Part shown: piece by piece, positions 25,530 to 34,114 of the stretch
How positions within the stretch are numbered: the stretch's first letter is position 1
Layout of the letters: each line of letters begins with the position of its first letter
DNA from: Saccharopolyspora dendranthemae
GTDB taxonomy: Bacteria > Actinomycetota > Actinomycetes > Mycobacteriales > Pseudonocardiaceae
Length of the DNA: 64,000 nucleotides
Assembly: GCF_007829955.1 (NCBI RefSeq)
Contig: NZ_VIWX01000001.1
Span: 496,001 to 560,000, forward strand
Direction of reading: 5' to 3'
Program-made: the position numbers and the translations under genes
The notes under the pieces: model-generated
The model's database searches: none
The model's input: only the letters and a program-made list of their open reading frames with translations
What the model was told of the DNA's origin: nothing

Positions 25530-26437
25530 CGGCGTCGTTCTCTCCTGGAGGGCGCATCGCGACCGCTGCGGCGCGCTCGCCGCACCGGCTCCCTCGGTGC
25601 AGCACGCCTTTTCGGCGATTCCTCACCTCCGGAGTCGTCGCCGACGACGTCGCGGGCGCCCCGGCCGACCTGCTCGGCCGCGTCGCCGACGTCCTCGACG
25701 GCTCGACCGGCGCCTTCGCCCACGTCCTCGGCGGCTTCACCGACGTCCTCCACGGCGGAGCCGGCGCCTTCGCCGACGTTCTCCACCGCACCACCAGCAC
25801 CGGATCCGACCTCCTTCACCGCCGAGCCCGCACCCTCGCCCACGTTCTCCACGGCACCACCGGCACCGGCACCGACGTCCTCGACCGCCGATCCGGCACC
25901 CTCCCCGACGCTCTGCACGGCACTGCCGGCACCGGATCCGACCTCCTCGACCGCCGAGCCCGCACCTTCACCCACTTCCTCGACCGCTTGACCGGCGCCC
26001 TCGCCCACTTCTTTCACGGCGGAGCCGGCGCCTTCGCCCACGTCTTCCACTGCGCGGCCCAGGCTTCTGGTGAGGTTCTCCAGAATCTGAGGATTGCGGT
26101 CGATCGTCGTCAGCACCCGGTCGAGGACGTTGGCGACGTTGTCCAGTCGGACGTCGAGCCGGGCCTGCGCCTCGACACCTTTGATCTGCAGCGCGACGCG
26201 ACCGAGCTCGGCATCGACACCCACGTTGAGCTTCAGGAGGTCGAGGACCTCGGCCTGGAGCGACACCCGCGCGCGGAGGTTCTCCACCTCCAGGCTGATC
26301 TCGTCGACCTTGACCACCGGGACATCGAGGTAGACGTCCGGATGCTCATCACGTCGCCTGGCCTCGGGCACGGGTTCGCCCTCAACACCGGACTCCACCA
26401 GCTCCGCGTTCTCCGGGCGCTCATCCTCAGCGGCCAT
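25526..26437 (-). CDS. Protein with 11-residue VGEGAGSAVED repeats
   Basis: The 303-residue protein has three parts. Residues 1-35 are acidic and disordered. About 35-125 form a regular helical region (VKVDEISLEVENLRARVSLQ and QARLDVRLDNVANVLDRVLT). About 130-260 are tandem 11-residue repeats of the form V-E-D-V-G-E-G-A-G-S-A, roughly nine regular copies then degenerate ones. The tail is strongly basic (RRAAPREPVRRARRSGR). The 11-residue period with Ala, Gly and acidic residues resembles amphipathic-helix proteins of the LEA or apolipoprotein type. A membrane- or vesicle-coating or desiccation role is possible but unproven. At DNA level the repeats are 33 bp. Confidence 0.7.
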   Translation of the reverse strand: MAAEDERPENAELVESGVEGEPVPEARRRDEHPDVYLDVPVVKVDEISLEVENLRARVSLQAEVLDLLKLNVGVDAELGRVALQIKGVEAQARLDVRLDNVANVLDRVLTTIDRNPQILENLTRSLGRAVEDVGEGAGSAVKEVGEGAGQAVEEVGEGAGSAVEEVGSGAGSAVQSVGEGAGSAVEDVGAGAGGAVENVGEGAGSAVKEVGSGAGGAVENVGEGAGSAVEDVGEAAEDVGEGAGRAVEDVGDAAEQVGRGARDVVGDDSGGEESPKRRAAPREPVRRARRSGRDAPSRRERRR

Positions 26438-26587
26438 GGCCGAACCCCCTCTCCAGCGGTAACGCGCTCGACTTCACCACCAGCCTTAGTCGGCGGCGTT
26501 CTCACCGGGTAAGAGGACTTCGGCCCTACCAGGCACCAGCTCGCGCTCCTAGTTTTGCGCTCACGAGCACTCGAACAGGAGGCCCGG

Positions 26588-27112
26588 ATGAGCAAGGCGC
26601 AGATCGCGACGGCCGTAGCGGTCGGCTACGCCCTCGGCCGGACCCGCCGGATGAAGCTGGCGCTCATGGCCGGCGGGGTCCTGGTGGGTCGGCGCGTGAA
26701 GAGTCCCACCGACCTGCTGGCGAAGGCGGGAAGCTCGGTGCCGACCGAGCTCACCGGCACGCTCCGCGATCGCCTGGTCGATGCCGCCAGATCCGCTGCC
26801 GTGTCCGCTGCCAGCGGCAAGATCGACTCCCTGGGCGACGACCTGTCGGAGCGGGCCGCCAAGATCCGTGCCGGGAAGGACGAACCCGACGACCAGCACG
26901 CCGAGCAAGACGAGTCCGAGGACCAGCCTGCCGAGTCCGGCGACCGGCAAGAGGAGTCCAACGACCAGCCCGCCGAGTCCGATGGCCGGAAGCCGGCGTC
27001 CTCGCAGCGGTCGGAGACCCAGGACGCGCCCGCGCGCGCACCCCGAAAGCCGTCCGCCCCGAGGAAGCCCAGGGCCGCCTCCACCCGCAAGGCCGGTGGG
27101 AACGATGGCTGA
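26588..27112 (+). CDS. Small protein with N-terminal hydrophobic segment and acidic/basic low-complexity tail
   Basis: The 174-residue protein begins MSKAQIATAVAVGYALGRTR, with a glycine-rich hydrophobic hairpin MKLALMAGGVLVGRRVKSP. Residues about 45-95 are helical. The rest is D/E/Q-rich (repeated SxDQPAES-like units) and then basic, ending APRKPRAASTRKAG. It looks like accessory genes found near actinobacterial gas-vesicle loci, but no gvpA is present here and the link is tentative. It has a strong AGGAGG site before ATG 26588, and its stop overlaps the next ATG. Confidence 0.65.
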   Translation: MSKAQIATAVAVGYALGRTRRMKLALMAGGVLVGRRVKSPTDLLAKAGSSVPTELTGTLRDRLVDAARSAAVSAASGKIDSLGDDLSERAAKIRAGKDEPDDQHAEQDESEDQPAESGDRQEESNDQPAESDGRKPASSQRSETQDAPARAPRKPSAPRKPRAASTRKAGGNDG

Positions 27113-27995
27113 CGACGAGCGCCAGGAGACCCGCGGACTGCTGAAGGAACTGCCGTTCGACCACCTCAAGGACGCCGCTGCAGACCTCCTCGAAGCGATC
27201 GTCTCCCGAGCGGTCGGTTCGGTGACCGGCAAGATCACCGATCTCACCGGCAAGCTGACCGATGTCGCCAACGACGGCGGCTCCGGGACGACCGCGGCGC
27301 TCACCGGAGCGAAGGACCTGGCCGAGGGGAAGTCGCCGGTCAAGGCCGCGCTGAACGCCGGAGCCGCAGGCGCCAAGGACAAGGTCCAGCAAGCGCTGGG
27401 CGGCGGTGGTGGCGGCAGCAGCGGCGGGAAGGTCGTCAACATCATCGAGGAGTTCGACGTCGGTCTCCCGGTTCGCGTCGCCTACGACCAGTGGACCACG
27501 TTCGAGGACTTCCCCAGCTTCACCAGGAAGGTGGAGAAGGTCGAGCAGGAGTCCGACGAGACGATCACCTGGCGCGCCCAGATCTTCTTCTCCCACCGGG
27601 ACTGGGAATCGACCATCGTCGAGCAGGTTCCGGACGAGCGGATCGTGTGGAAGTCGACCGGGTCGAAGGGCTACGCCGACGGCGCGGTGACCTTCCACGA
27701 GCTCGCGCCCACGATGACCCGCGTCCTGCTGGTCATCGAGTACTACCCGAAGGGCTTCTTCGAGAAGACCGCGAACCTGTGGCGTGCGCAGGGAAGACGC
27801 GTCCGCTCGGACTTCAAGCACATCAAGCGGCACATGATGACGCGCACCATCCTCGAGCAGGACGAGATCGAGGGCTGGCGCGGCGAGATCCGGGACGAGC
27901 AGGTGGTCAGAACCCACGAAGAAGCCCTCGACGAGGACCAGGACGACTACGGCGAGGAGAGCGAGGAGAACGAGCCCGCCTCTCGCCGAGGGTGA
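27105..27995 (+). CDS. SRPBCC (START-like polyketide cyclase/dehydrase) family protein
   Basis: The 296-residue protein starts with about 100 helical and low-complexity residues, including KITDLTGKLTDVANDGGSG and a GGGGGGSSGG linker. Residues about 105-250 form an SRPBCC lipid-binding domain: IIEEFDVGLPVRVAYDQWTT, then FEDFPSFTRKVEKVE, the strand ITWRAQIFFSHRDWES, and RIVWKSTGSKGYADGAVTF. The acidic tail ends SEENEPASRRG. It overlaps the upstream gene by eight bases and so is coupled to it. Binding of a hydrophobic ligand is likely; the physiological role is unknown. Confidence 0.78.
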   Translation: MADDERQETRGLLKELPFDHLKDAAADLLEAIVSRAVGSVTGKITDLTGKLTDVANDGGSGTTAALTGAKDLAEGKSPVKAALNAGAAGAKDKVQQALGGGGGGSSGGKVVNIIEEFDVGLPVRVAYDQWTTFEDFPSFTRKVEKVEQESDETITWRAQIFFSHRDWESTIVEQVPDERIVWKSTGSKGYADGAVTFHELAPTMTRVLLVIEYYPKGFFEKTANLWRAQGRRVRSDFKHIKRHMMTRTILEQDEIEGWRGEIRDEQVVRTHEEALDEDQDDYGEESEENEPASRRG

Positions 27996-28152
27996 TCGGC
28001 CCTCCCCCGGAGGGCCTCGGCACCTCCCGCCGCACCGACGTCGGTACTGGCGATCGACCCCTTCCCAGGTGTTTCCCAGCTCATTCACCGCCCGCGTGCG
28101 CATTTCCGGGCTAACTTGGTGGTCGGAAGCGCACCGGGCGGGAGGATCGACC

Positions 28153-28659
28153 ATGAGCGGTCGCGGCGCACCGTCCCCGGGGTTGCTGGGGCGGCTTCGC
28201 GGTCACGTCGTCGGCCAGGCCGTGATGTTCACCGCGGTCGGAGCCGCGACCACGCTCGCCAACGCCGTGCTCTACCTGCTGCTGCGCGGCACGTTCAGCG
28301 CCGAGGTCTCCAACGTCCTGTCGGTGCTGACCACCACGATCGCCAGCAGCCTCGCGCACCGCTGGTGGGTGTTCTCCGACCGCGACGAGCACCCGATGCG
28401 GATGCACCTGCAGACCATCGCGGTGTTCAGCTTCTACTGCGCGTCGAACCAGCTCGCGCTGCAGTTGCTCGGCCTGGCGGTCGACGACCCGTCGAGCGCG
28501 GCGGAGGCCGGCGCCGTGGCCGCGATGGCGTTGTTCGGCGGGACAAGCCGGTTCCTGGCGATGCGCCTCTGGGTCTTCGCCCGGCGCGCGCGGGTTCGTC
28601 AGCAGGGGCCCGGGAGCGGACGCGATCGCGGCGTGGTGCGCGAGCGTCCCGGGCGCTGA
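28153..28659 (+). CDS. GtrA-like four-TM membrane protein
   Basis: The 168-residue protein has four hydrophobic helices: QAVMFTAVGAATTLANAVLY, a second at VSNVLSVLTTTIASSLAHRW, then TIAVFSFYCASNQLALQLLG, and VAAMALFGGTSRFLAMRLWV. The NRWWVF-like HRWWVFSD after helix 2 is typical of GtrA. The family is thought to flip polyprenyl-linked sugars in cell-wall or teichoic-acid decoration. GGGAGG precedes the ATG. It stands alone, with no glycosyltransferase beside it. Confidence 0.78.
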   Translation: MSGRGAPSPGLLGRLRGHVVGQAVMFTAVGAATTLANAVLYLLLRGTFSAEVSNVLSVLTTTIASSLAHRWWVFSDRDEHPMRMHLQTIAVFSFYCASNQLALQLLGLAVDDPSSAAEAGAVAAMALFGGTSRFLAMRLWVFARRARVRQQGPGSGRDRGVVRERPGR

Positions 28660-28749
28660 GCAGAAGGAACGCTGGAGTGAATTCGGTTGCGGGCCCCACC
28701 GCGCGGAACTAGCGTTGATCGAACGTTCGAATCTCTGGGGGAATGTTCG

Positions 28750-29703
28750 ATGCGCGATCAACGATGGCGCCGACTGTCGGCTGCGGCTCTCGCGGTCGGT
28801 CTCGGCATGAGCATGCCGGTGACCGCTGCCGCTGCGGATCAGCCGGCGGCCGATTCCAAGCCGGTGCTGCTGGTGCACGGCTACAACGAGGGCGCCGACG
28901 CGGCCTGTGAAGACTTGTGGAGCAAGGCGCGCGCGGAGTTCACCGGGCGCACGGTCAAGACGATCGGCTATTACAAGGGCGATTCCGGCTGCGACGAGGA
29001 CGTCGACGGCGCGGGTGACAACACCACCAACACCGAGATCCAGCACATCGCCAAGGAATTCGCCCAGCACATCTACTCGCAGTACACGAGCAAGGGCCAG
29101 TCGGTGGACATCGTCGCGCACTCGATGGGCGGCCTGGTGACCCGAGTCGCCGTGCTCGGAACCCGTGAGGGCTGGAACGGATTCCCCCCGAAGGTCGAGG
29201 TCGACGACGTGGTCACGCTCGGCACCCCGCACGGCGGCATCACCAAGGCCCCCTGCTCCGATCCCGCGAAGTGCGAGTATCAGTGGTGGCAGATGACGCG
29301 CGAGGAAGACGGCGGCTCGGGATTCATCAGCAAGCTCCACGAGTCCGCGAAGGGAGCCCACGATCGCGGGTTCGACGACCCGTGGGCCGAGGGGATCGAC
29401 TGGAGCCTGGTCGGGTCGGAGGAGGACACGACGGTCGCCTACGACCGGGCCATCGACAAGGGCTACTGGGCTCACCAGAAGTACGGGTTCGACGAGGATC
29501 TGAACAACAACGGCACGGCCGACTGCACGAGCCCGAAGAACATCGACCACCAGGCCATCCGGTGGGAACGCGACGGCGACTACTGCCTCCGCTACTGGCA
29601 CCACGGCGCCGACGGCGGCCCGTACACCACTGACAAGGGTTGGGCGCCACTGGAGATCGCGCGCAACGCGATCAACCACAAGGGCGACAACCTGCCCCGC
29701 TGA
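28750..29703 (+). CDS. Secreted alpha/beta-hydrolase lipase or esterase
   Basis: The 317-residue protein has a Sec signal peptide (MRDQRWRRLSAAALAVGLGM, cleavage near AAAADQ). The mature part has PVLLVHGYNEGAD with the oxyanion strand, and the nucleophile elbow VDIVAHSMGGLVTRVAVLG. A GTPHGG segment and an Asp/Asn-rich DEDLNNNGTADC loop that may bind calcium follow. It belongs to the lipase/PGAP1-like group and is probably released from the cell. It converges with the next gene over a strong hairpin. The ATG at 28750 follows GGGGGAATGTTCG. Confidence 0.85.
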   Translation: MRDQRWRRLSAAALAVGLGMSMPVTAAAADQPAADSKPVLLVHGYNEGADAACEDLWSKARAEFTGRTVKTIGYYKGDSGCDEDVDGAGDNTTNTEIQHIAKEFAQHIYSQYTSKGQSVDIVAHSMGGLVTRVAVLGTREGWNGFPPKVEVDDVVTLGTPHGGITKAPCSDPAKCEYQWWQMTREEDGGSGFISKLHESAKGAHDRGFDDPWAEGIDWSLVGSEEDTTVAYDRAIDKGYWAHQKYGFDEDLNNNGTADCTSPKNIDHQAIRWERDGDYCLRYWHHGADGGPYTTDKGWAPLEIARNAINHKGDNLPR

Positions 29704-29708
29704 GGTCG

Positions 29709-29740
29709 CGGCCGGGGCGCGGTGACCCGCGTCCCGGCCG
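29709..29740. terminator. Bidirectional hairpin between lipase and Pycsar-effector-like genes
   Basis: CGGCCGGG at 29709-29716 pairs with CCCGGCCG at 29733-29740, continued after one G-T pair by CGCGG/CCGCG around a four-base loop. It is a 14-bp GC-rich hairpin between convergent stops. Confidence 0.65.
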
Positions 29741-29743
29741 TGG

Positions 29744-30250
29744 TCACGGCTGCGACCAGGCGACCGCGATCACGGCGGTGATCACGCCCGCACCGATGAG
29801 GAAGGTCGCCAGGCGAACGCCGCGGAACTTCAGCGCGCCGAGCCGCGAGATCGTCAGCAGCTGCTGCCGGTACCAGCGCTGCGGGTCGGCGGTGATGCGC
29901 TCGACGAACACCGCCATCTCCTCGTCAGTCGTGCGCCGGTTGCGGAAACCGCTGCCGCGCAGGTGCGGTCGCACCACCGCGAGCAGAGTCAGCACCGCCA
30001 GCATGAGCAGCACCAGCGCGCACCACAGCGCGACGCGCCCGGCGGGCGGGATCGGGATCCGGGGCAGCACCGCGGCACCCACCGTCACGATCGGCCCGAA
30101 CGTGGCCAGCAGCGTGCTCGCCTTCGTGTCGGTGCGGGCGATCGCGGCATCGGCTCGCGCGAGTTCCGCCCGCAGCACCTCCACCTCGGCGCCGCCCCGC
30201 GTGCTCCCGCACTCGTCGCACTCCGACCCATCCGCGAGGTCGCGGCTCAT
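29744..30250 (-). CDS. Pycsar-effector-like (PycTM) membrane protein without a cyclase partner
   Basis: The 168-residue protein has a short polar N-terminus with a CDECGS pair of Cys, a helix ELARADAAIARTDTKASTLL, two TM segments (LATFGPIVTVGAAVL and VALWCALVLLMLAVLTLLAV), a polar stretch and a C-terminal TM (FLIGAGVITAVIAVAW). The DTKASTLLA-TM-TM-TM arrangement matches PycTM, the pore-like effector of Pycsar anti-phage systems that responds to cCMP or cUMP. No pyrimidine cyclase is in the window. It may be an orphan effector or a housekeeping homologue. AGGAG precedes ATG 30250. Confidence 0.65.
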   Translation of the reverse strand: MSRDLADGSECDECGSTRGGAEVEVLRAELARADAAIARTDTKASTLLATFGPIVTVGAAVLPRIPIPPAGRVALWCALVLLMLAVLTLLAVVRPHLRGSGFRNRRTTDEEMAVFVERITADPQRWYRQQLLTISRLGALKFRGVRLATFLIGAGVITAVIAVAWSQP

Positions 30251-30325
30251 CTCCGACTCCTACCGATCGCTCGAATCGCTCGGCCACGATACGTCCCGGC
30301 ACCGCAGGATCGAGCGCGATCGCGG

Positions 30326-31639
30326 TCACGCGTTCAGATCTGCTCCCTTGGGTTCGCGGACCATCGTGACGGCGATGATCGAGATGACGCTCAGCACCAT
30401 GATGTAGGCGCCGACCGCGTAGGCGCTGCCGGTGGCTTGGGTGAGCGCTTCGGCGATGGTCGGCGCGAAGGCCCCGCCGAGGATCGCGCCGAACGCGTAG
30501 CCGATGGACACGCCGGAGTAGCGCACCTTGGCCGGGAACATCTCGGCGTACATCGCCGACATCGGCCCGTAGGACAGCCCGATCCCGAACGAGAGCACGA
30601 CGATGGCCAGCGCGAACATCACCGCGCTCCCGGTCTCCATCAGCAGGAACATCGGCAGCATCCACACGAACACGGCCCCGTACCCGATCTGGAAGGTGCG
30701 CACCCGCCCGATCCGGTCGGACAGCGCCCCGGAGTGGACCGTGAACACCAGCCATCCGACCGCTCCGACGATGGTCGCCAGCAGCACCGTCGGCCGGGAC
30801 AACCCGAGGCTCTTGCCGTAGCTGAGGAAGTAGGCGATCACCAGGTAGCCGGCGGCGTTGTTGGCGACGAAGATCAGCGCGGCCAGCACGACGTTGCGGC
30901 TGTTGCTGCGGAACAGCTCGCGCAGCGGCGCGGACGAGTGCGCCTTGCGCTCCAGCATCTCCTGGAACACCGGGCTCTCCTCGACGAGCCGCCGCACCAG
31001 GTAGCCGAACACGATGAGCACGACCGACAGCAGGAACGGGATCCGCCAGCCCCAGGCCAGGAACTGCTCCTCGCTGGTCGTGGAGCTGATCAACCACAGC
31101 ACGCCGGTGGCCAGGATCAGGCCCAGCGGCACACCGGTCTGCGGGTAGGAGCCGAAGTACCCGCGCTTGTCCCGGGGCGCGTGCTCCACCGCCATCAGCG
31201 CGGCACCACCCCACTCCCCGCCTGCGGAGAAGCCCTGCACGACGCGCAGCACGATCAGCAGGATCGGCGCGGCGGCCCCGATCTGCGCGTAGGTGGGCAG
31301 CAACCCGATGAGCGCGGTCGCGGACCCCATCATGATCAGAGTCATCACCAGCATCGCCTTGCGACCGAGCCGGTCGCCGAACCGTCCCGCGACCACGGCC
31401 CCGAGCGGCCGGAACAGGAAGCTGATGCCGATCGTGGCCAGCGACAGCAGGCTGGCCACACCGGGCGCCTCCTGGCTCACCGGCTTGAAGAAGTGCGGCG
31501 CGAACACCAGGCTCGCCGCCTGCGCGTAGATGAAGAAGTCGTACCACTCGATGGTCGTCCCGACGAGCGTGCTGGCCAGCAGCCGCCGCTCATCCCTGGT
31601 CCGACCAGCACCCGCAGCCCGCTGCACGGAGTCCGACAT
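30326..31639 (-). CDS. MHS-family MFS transporter
   Basis: This 12-TM symporter has 437 residues: LVGTTIEWYDFFIYAQAASL in helix 1, GRFGDRLGRKAMLVMTLIMM in loop 2-3, LRVVQGFSAGGEWGGAALMA in helix 4, and YAEMFPAKVRYSGVSIGYAF in the second half. These are the hallmarks of the metabolite:H+ symporter family (ProP, ShiA, KgtP and others). Substrate not determinable. A second MHS gene is at 35755. GAGGTTCAGGC precedes the ATG. Confidence 0.88.
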   Translation of the reverse strand: MSDSVQRAAGAGRTRDERRLLASTLVGTTIEWYDFFIYAQAASLVFAPHFFKPVSQEAPGVASLLSLATIGISFLFRPLGAVVAGRFGDRLGRKAMLVMTLIMMGSATALIGLLPTYAQIGAAAPILLIVLRVVQGFSAGGEWGGAALMAVEHAPRDKRGYFGSYPQTGVPLGLILATGVLWLISSTTSEEQFLAWGWRIPFLLSVVLIVFGYLVRRLVEESPVFQEMLERKAHSSAPLRELFRSNSRNVVLAALIFVANNAAGYLVIAYFLSYGKSLGLSRPTVLLATIVGAVGWLVFTVHSGALSDRIGRVRTFQIGYGAVFVWMLPMFLLMETGSAVMFALAIVVLSFGIGLSYGPMSAMYAEMFPAKVRYSGVSIGYAFGAILGGAFAPTIAEALTQATGSAYAVGAYIMVLSVISIIAVTMVREPKGADLNA

Positions 31640-31812
31640 GCCTGAACCTCGTCGTTCGTCGTCCTTGTGTTGGATGTCTGTCTAGTCGCGACGACACGCC
31701 AGGTCGAGACCCCACCCAGACCCATTCACGATGAATCCTCGCCGCGAAGGTCGCGCCCGCTCGACATCATCACGCGGGGTCACGGCGAGAACCGGAACCG
31801 CCGACGACCGGA

Positions 31813-32874
31813 TCAGTATCGCTCCGTGGCGGAAGCGCCCGGACCTGCGGGTTTCGGTAGGAGCTCGGCGAGGAGTTCGTAGGAGTGGCGGCGGTCGTCG
31901 TGGCCGTGGACTGGGGTGGTCACCATGAGTTCTCGAACGTGGGTCTTGCTCAGCACGGCGTCGAGCTGCTGGCGGATCGCGTCCGGGGTTCCGGTGAGCA
32001 GACCTCGGGTGCGGTGGGCGACCTCGGCGCGTTCGTCCTGAGTCCAGGTGACCTCGGCCGCGGCCTGCGGGGTGGGCAGGCGGATCCTGCTGTCTCTCAG
32101 GCGGCTGAGGGTCTTCAGGCGGGTGGAGCCCGCGAGCCATTCGGCTCGGGTGTCGGATTCTGCCGCGATGGCGGCGACGCTGATGAGGACCCGGGGTTCG
32201 GGGTTCGCGGCGGAGGGCCAGAACGCTTCCTCGTAGGTCTGGATCTGCTCCAAGCAGTCGGGGTTGAGGTGGTGGGCGACCGCGTACGGGAGTCCGTTCG
32301 CCCCGGCGAGCCGGGCGCTGGTGCTGGACTGGCCGAGCAGCCAGACGTCCGGGCGGTTCCCGACCGCCGGGATCGCCGCCACGGTTCCGCGTTCGGGCTC
32401 GCTCATCGCGAAGTAGCCGAGGAGTTCGGCGAGCTGGTCGGCGAGCTGGTCGGCGAGCTGGTCGGCGAAGTCGCCGCGATCCGGGGTGGTCTTGCGGACC
32501 GCTGCCACCGCTCGGGAGTTGCCGCCGGGTGCTCGGCCGATGCCCAGGTCGATCCGGCCGGGGTGCAGCGCTTCGAGGGTCCCGAACTGCTCGGCGATCA
32601 CCACGGGCGCGTGGTTCGGGAGGAGCACTCCGCCACTTCCCACGCGCAGCCCGTTGGTGGCATCCGCGATGCGGGCCACCAGCACCGCCGGAGCCGCACT
32701 GGCGACTCCTCGCATGCTGTGGTGCTCCGGCACCCAGTACCGGTGGTAGCCGAGGGCGTCCGCCGCGCGGGCCAGGTCGACGGTGTTGTGCAGCGCCTCC
32801 CGCGCGGTGGATCCCTCCACGATCGGCGAGGTGTCCAGCACCGACAGGCGCACGTCGTCGTCCCGCACTGCCAA
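31813..32874 (-). CDS. LLM-class flavin-dependent oxidoreductase with an in-frame repeat expansion
   Basis: The 353-residue luciferase-like protein has [15 protein letters not shown], the [12 protein letters not shown] element, [15 protein letters not shown], and [11 protein letters not shown], the usual marks of the MsnO8/YwcH-like group. The segment [20 protein letters not shown] contains a four-residue ADQL unit three times, from a 12-bp tandem repeat at 32431-32466. The frame opens at TTG 32874, five bases after GGAGGTGACGG, and a GTG follows six bases later; the TTG has the better spacing. It stands upstream of the MHS gene on the same strand, 173 bases away, so cotranscription is uncertain. 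Confidence 0.8.
   Translation of the reverse strand: MAVRDDDVRLSVLDTSPIVEGSTAREALHNTVDLARAADALGYHRYWVPEHHSMRGVASAAPAVLVARIADATNGLRVGSGGVLLPNHAPVVIAEQFGTLEALHPGRIDLGIGRAPGGNSRAVAAVRKTTPDRGDFADQLADQLADQLAELLGYFAMSEPERGTVAAIPAVGNRPDVWLLGQSSTSARLAGANGLPYAVAHHLNPDCLEQIQTYEEAFWPSAANPEPRVLISVAAIAAESDTRAEWLAGSTRLKTLSRLRDSRIRLPTPQAAAEVTWTQDERAEVAHRTRGLLTGTPDAIRQQLDAVLSKTHVRELMVTTPVHGHDDRRHSYELLAELLPKPAGPGASATERY
32431..32466. repeat. Three copies of a 12-bp tandem repeat inside the LLM gene
   Basis: GAGCTGGTCGGC is repeated exactly three times, adding in-frame ADQL units on the minus strand. The exact identity of the copies suggests recent slippage. Confidence 0.85.
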
Positions 32875-32892
32875 CCGTCACCTCCGCACTGC

Positions 32893-33147
32893 TCAGATCG
32901 AGAACCGATCGTCCTTCACCGCGTCGAGGAACGCACGCCACTGGGCGGGACTCGCCGTGAAGTACCCCGTCTCCGGCGACTTGGAATCGCGCACCGCCGC
33001 GTGATCCGCCACGCGCCCGACTTCGACGCAGTCGCCGTTGGGGTGGCTGAAGCGCGACTTGCGCCAGCCGACCACGTGACCGACCTCGACGCAGTTGCCG
33101 ATCGGATTGCTGCGGGTCGACTTCCGCCAGCCGTGGACCTCACTCAT
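32893..33147 (-). CDS. Tandem DUF397 protein
   Basis: The 84-residue protein has two DUF397 units: GWRKSTRSNPIGNCVEVGHV and GWRKSRFSHPNGDCVEVGRV, then AVRDSKSPETGYFTASPAQW. In actinomycetes DUF397 proteins sit next to XRE/DUF5753 regulators and control development, antibiotic production or growth; some pairs behave like toxin-antitoxin modules. The ATG overlaps the stop of the upstream XRE gene (ATGA), as is usual for this pair. Confidence 0.9.
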   Translation of the reverse strand: MSEVHGWRKSTRSNPIGNCVEVGHVVGWRKSRFSHPNGDCVEVGRVADHAAVRDSKSPETGYFTASPAQWRAFLDAVKDDRFSI

Positions 33148-34061
33148 CTCGCACGCTCCCTCTCATCCGCGATCGTGCCGATGAGCTCCGCACTAGCCTC
33201 GGGGCTCAGTGCCAGCTTGCCGATCTCCAGCACGGCTTGTCGATACCCCCGCACCTCGGCGGCATCGACGACGAACGTCCCGGAGCGGTGGTGCTCGAAG
33301 TGGATCGTCGGCGGGGAATCCGGGAACTCGTAGAGGACGAACGGGCCCACGAGCCCCGGATGCCAGCCGACGTGCGAGGGAACGACCTGCAGCGTCACGT
33401 TCACCAGCTCCGCCGTGCTCCGCAGGTGGCGGAGCTGGTCGGCCATCACCTCGGAATCGCCGATCACGTCACGGATCGCGTACTCGCCGATCAACGCGTG
33501 CAGGCGCAGCGGAGACCTCCGCATGAGCACCTCGCGCCGGGACGCTCGCACCATCGCGCGGGTCTCGACGTCGCTCGGGGACAAGCCCGCCGCCAGCGAC
33601 GCCGCGCGGGCGTAGTCGGTGATCTGCAGCAGACCCGGCACCGCCATCGGCGACCACTGAACGACATCGGACGCGGCTCGCTCGCATTCCACGACACCGG
33701 CGAGCTGATGCGGAATGCCGGGAATTCCCACGGCGAGCCAGTTCGGCTCGCCGGCGTTGCGGGCCATCTCGAGGAGCCGGCGCTTCTCGTCCCCTGTCAC
33801 CCCGGCTGCCGCGAGCAGCGAGACCACGTCGGCCTGCGTGGGCACCCTTCGACCGGTCTCCCAGTGCGACATGGTCCCGTGGCTCATACCGAGCCGTTTG
33901 CTCAGCTCTCGTCCGCTGATCCCGGATTCTTCGCGAACCGTTCGAATGGCTGCGGCGAGCGCCCGAGCTCGCGGTGTCACCGCACCGATGTCTCCAGGCA
34001 CGAATCGAATCGTAGGAACACCTGCCCGGTATATCCATCCCACTACCGGGTCATTGATCAA
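33144..34061 (-). CDS. XRE-family regulator with DUF5753 (Scr1-type)
   Basis: The 305-residue protein has an HTH near residues 30-90 (ELSKRLGMSHGTMSHWETGR) and a DUF5753 domain with VQWSPMAVPGLLQITDYARA, the segment ASRREVLMRRSPLRLHALIG, and GPFVLYEFPDSPPTIHFEHH. The start is uncertain: the frame opens at TTG 34061, with in-frame GTG codons at 34043 and 34004. Coupled DUF397 downstream and two tiny divergent genes complete the module. DUF5753 is thought to sense a ligand or the partner protein. Confidence 0.85.
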   Translation of the reverse strand: MINDPVVGWIYRAGVPTIRFVPGDIGAVTPRARALAAAIRTVREESGISGRELSKRLGMSHGTMSHWETGRRVPTQADVVSLLAAAGVTGDEKRRLLEMARNAGEPNWLAVGIPGIPHQLAGVVECERAASDVVQWSPMAVPGLLQITDYARAASLAAGLSPSDVETRAMVRASRREVLMRRSPLRLHALIGEYAIRDVIGDSEVMADQLRHLRSTAELVNVTLQVVPSHVGWHPGLVGPFVLYEFPDSPPTIHFEHHRSGTFVVDAAEVRGYRQAVLEIGKLALSPEASAELIGTIADERERAR

Positions 34062-34114
34062 TGACTACTAGACGTTGATTCTGTTCCTGACACCGAAAAC
34101 AGCTGGGGGCTGGG

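Noticed and set aside
25357..26073. Pro/Arg-rich plus-strand frame opposite the repeat-protein gene
   Set aside because: It is the antisense of the 33-bp repeats; the repeated RPRRR pattern is a by-product of the repeat on the real strand.
26480..26520. GGGTAA as a SigB-type promoter in the divergent region
   Set aside because: No convincing -35 (GTTT-like) element lies 14-16 bases upstream.
26588..27995. Gas-vesicle cluster
   Set aside because: Only accessory-like proteins are present; none of the structural gvp genes is in the window.
28715..28761. Possible SOS (LexA) box or tRNA T-arm near GAACGTTCGAATC
   Set aside because: The actinobacterial LexA site needs four bases between CGAAC and GTTCG, which are absent, and no cloverleaf can be drawn around the GTTCGAATC stretch.
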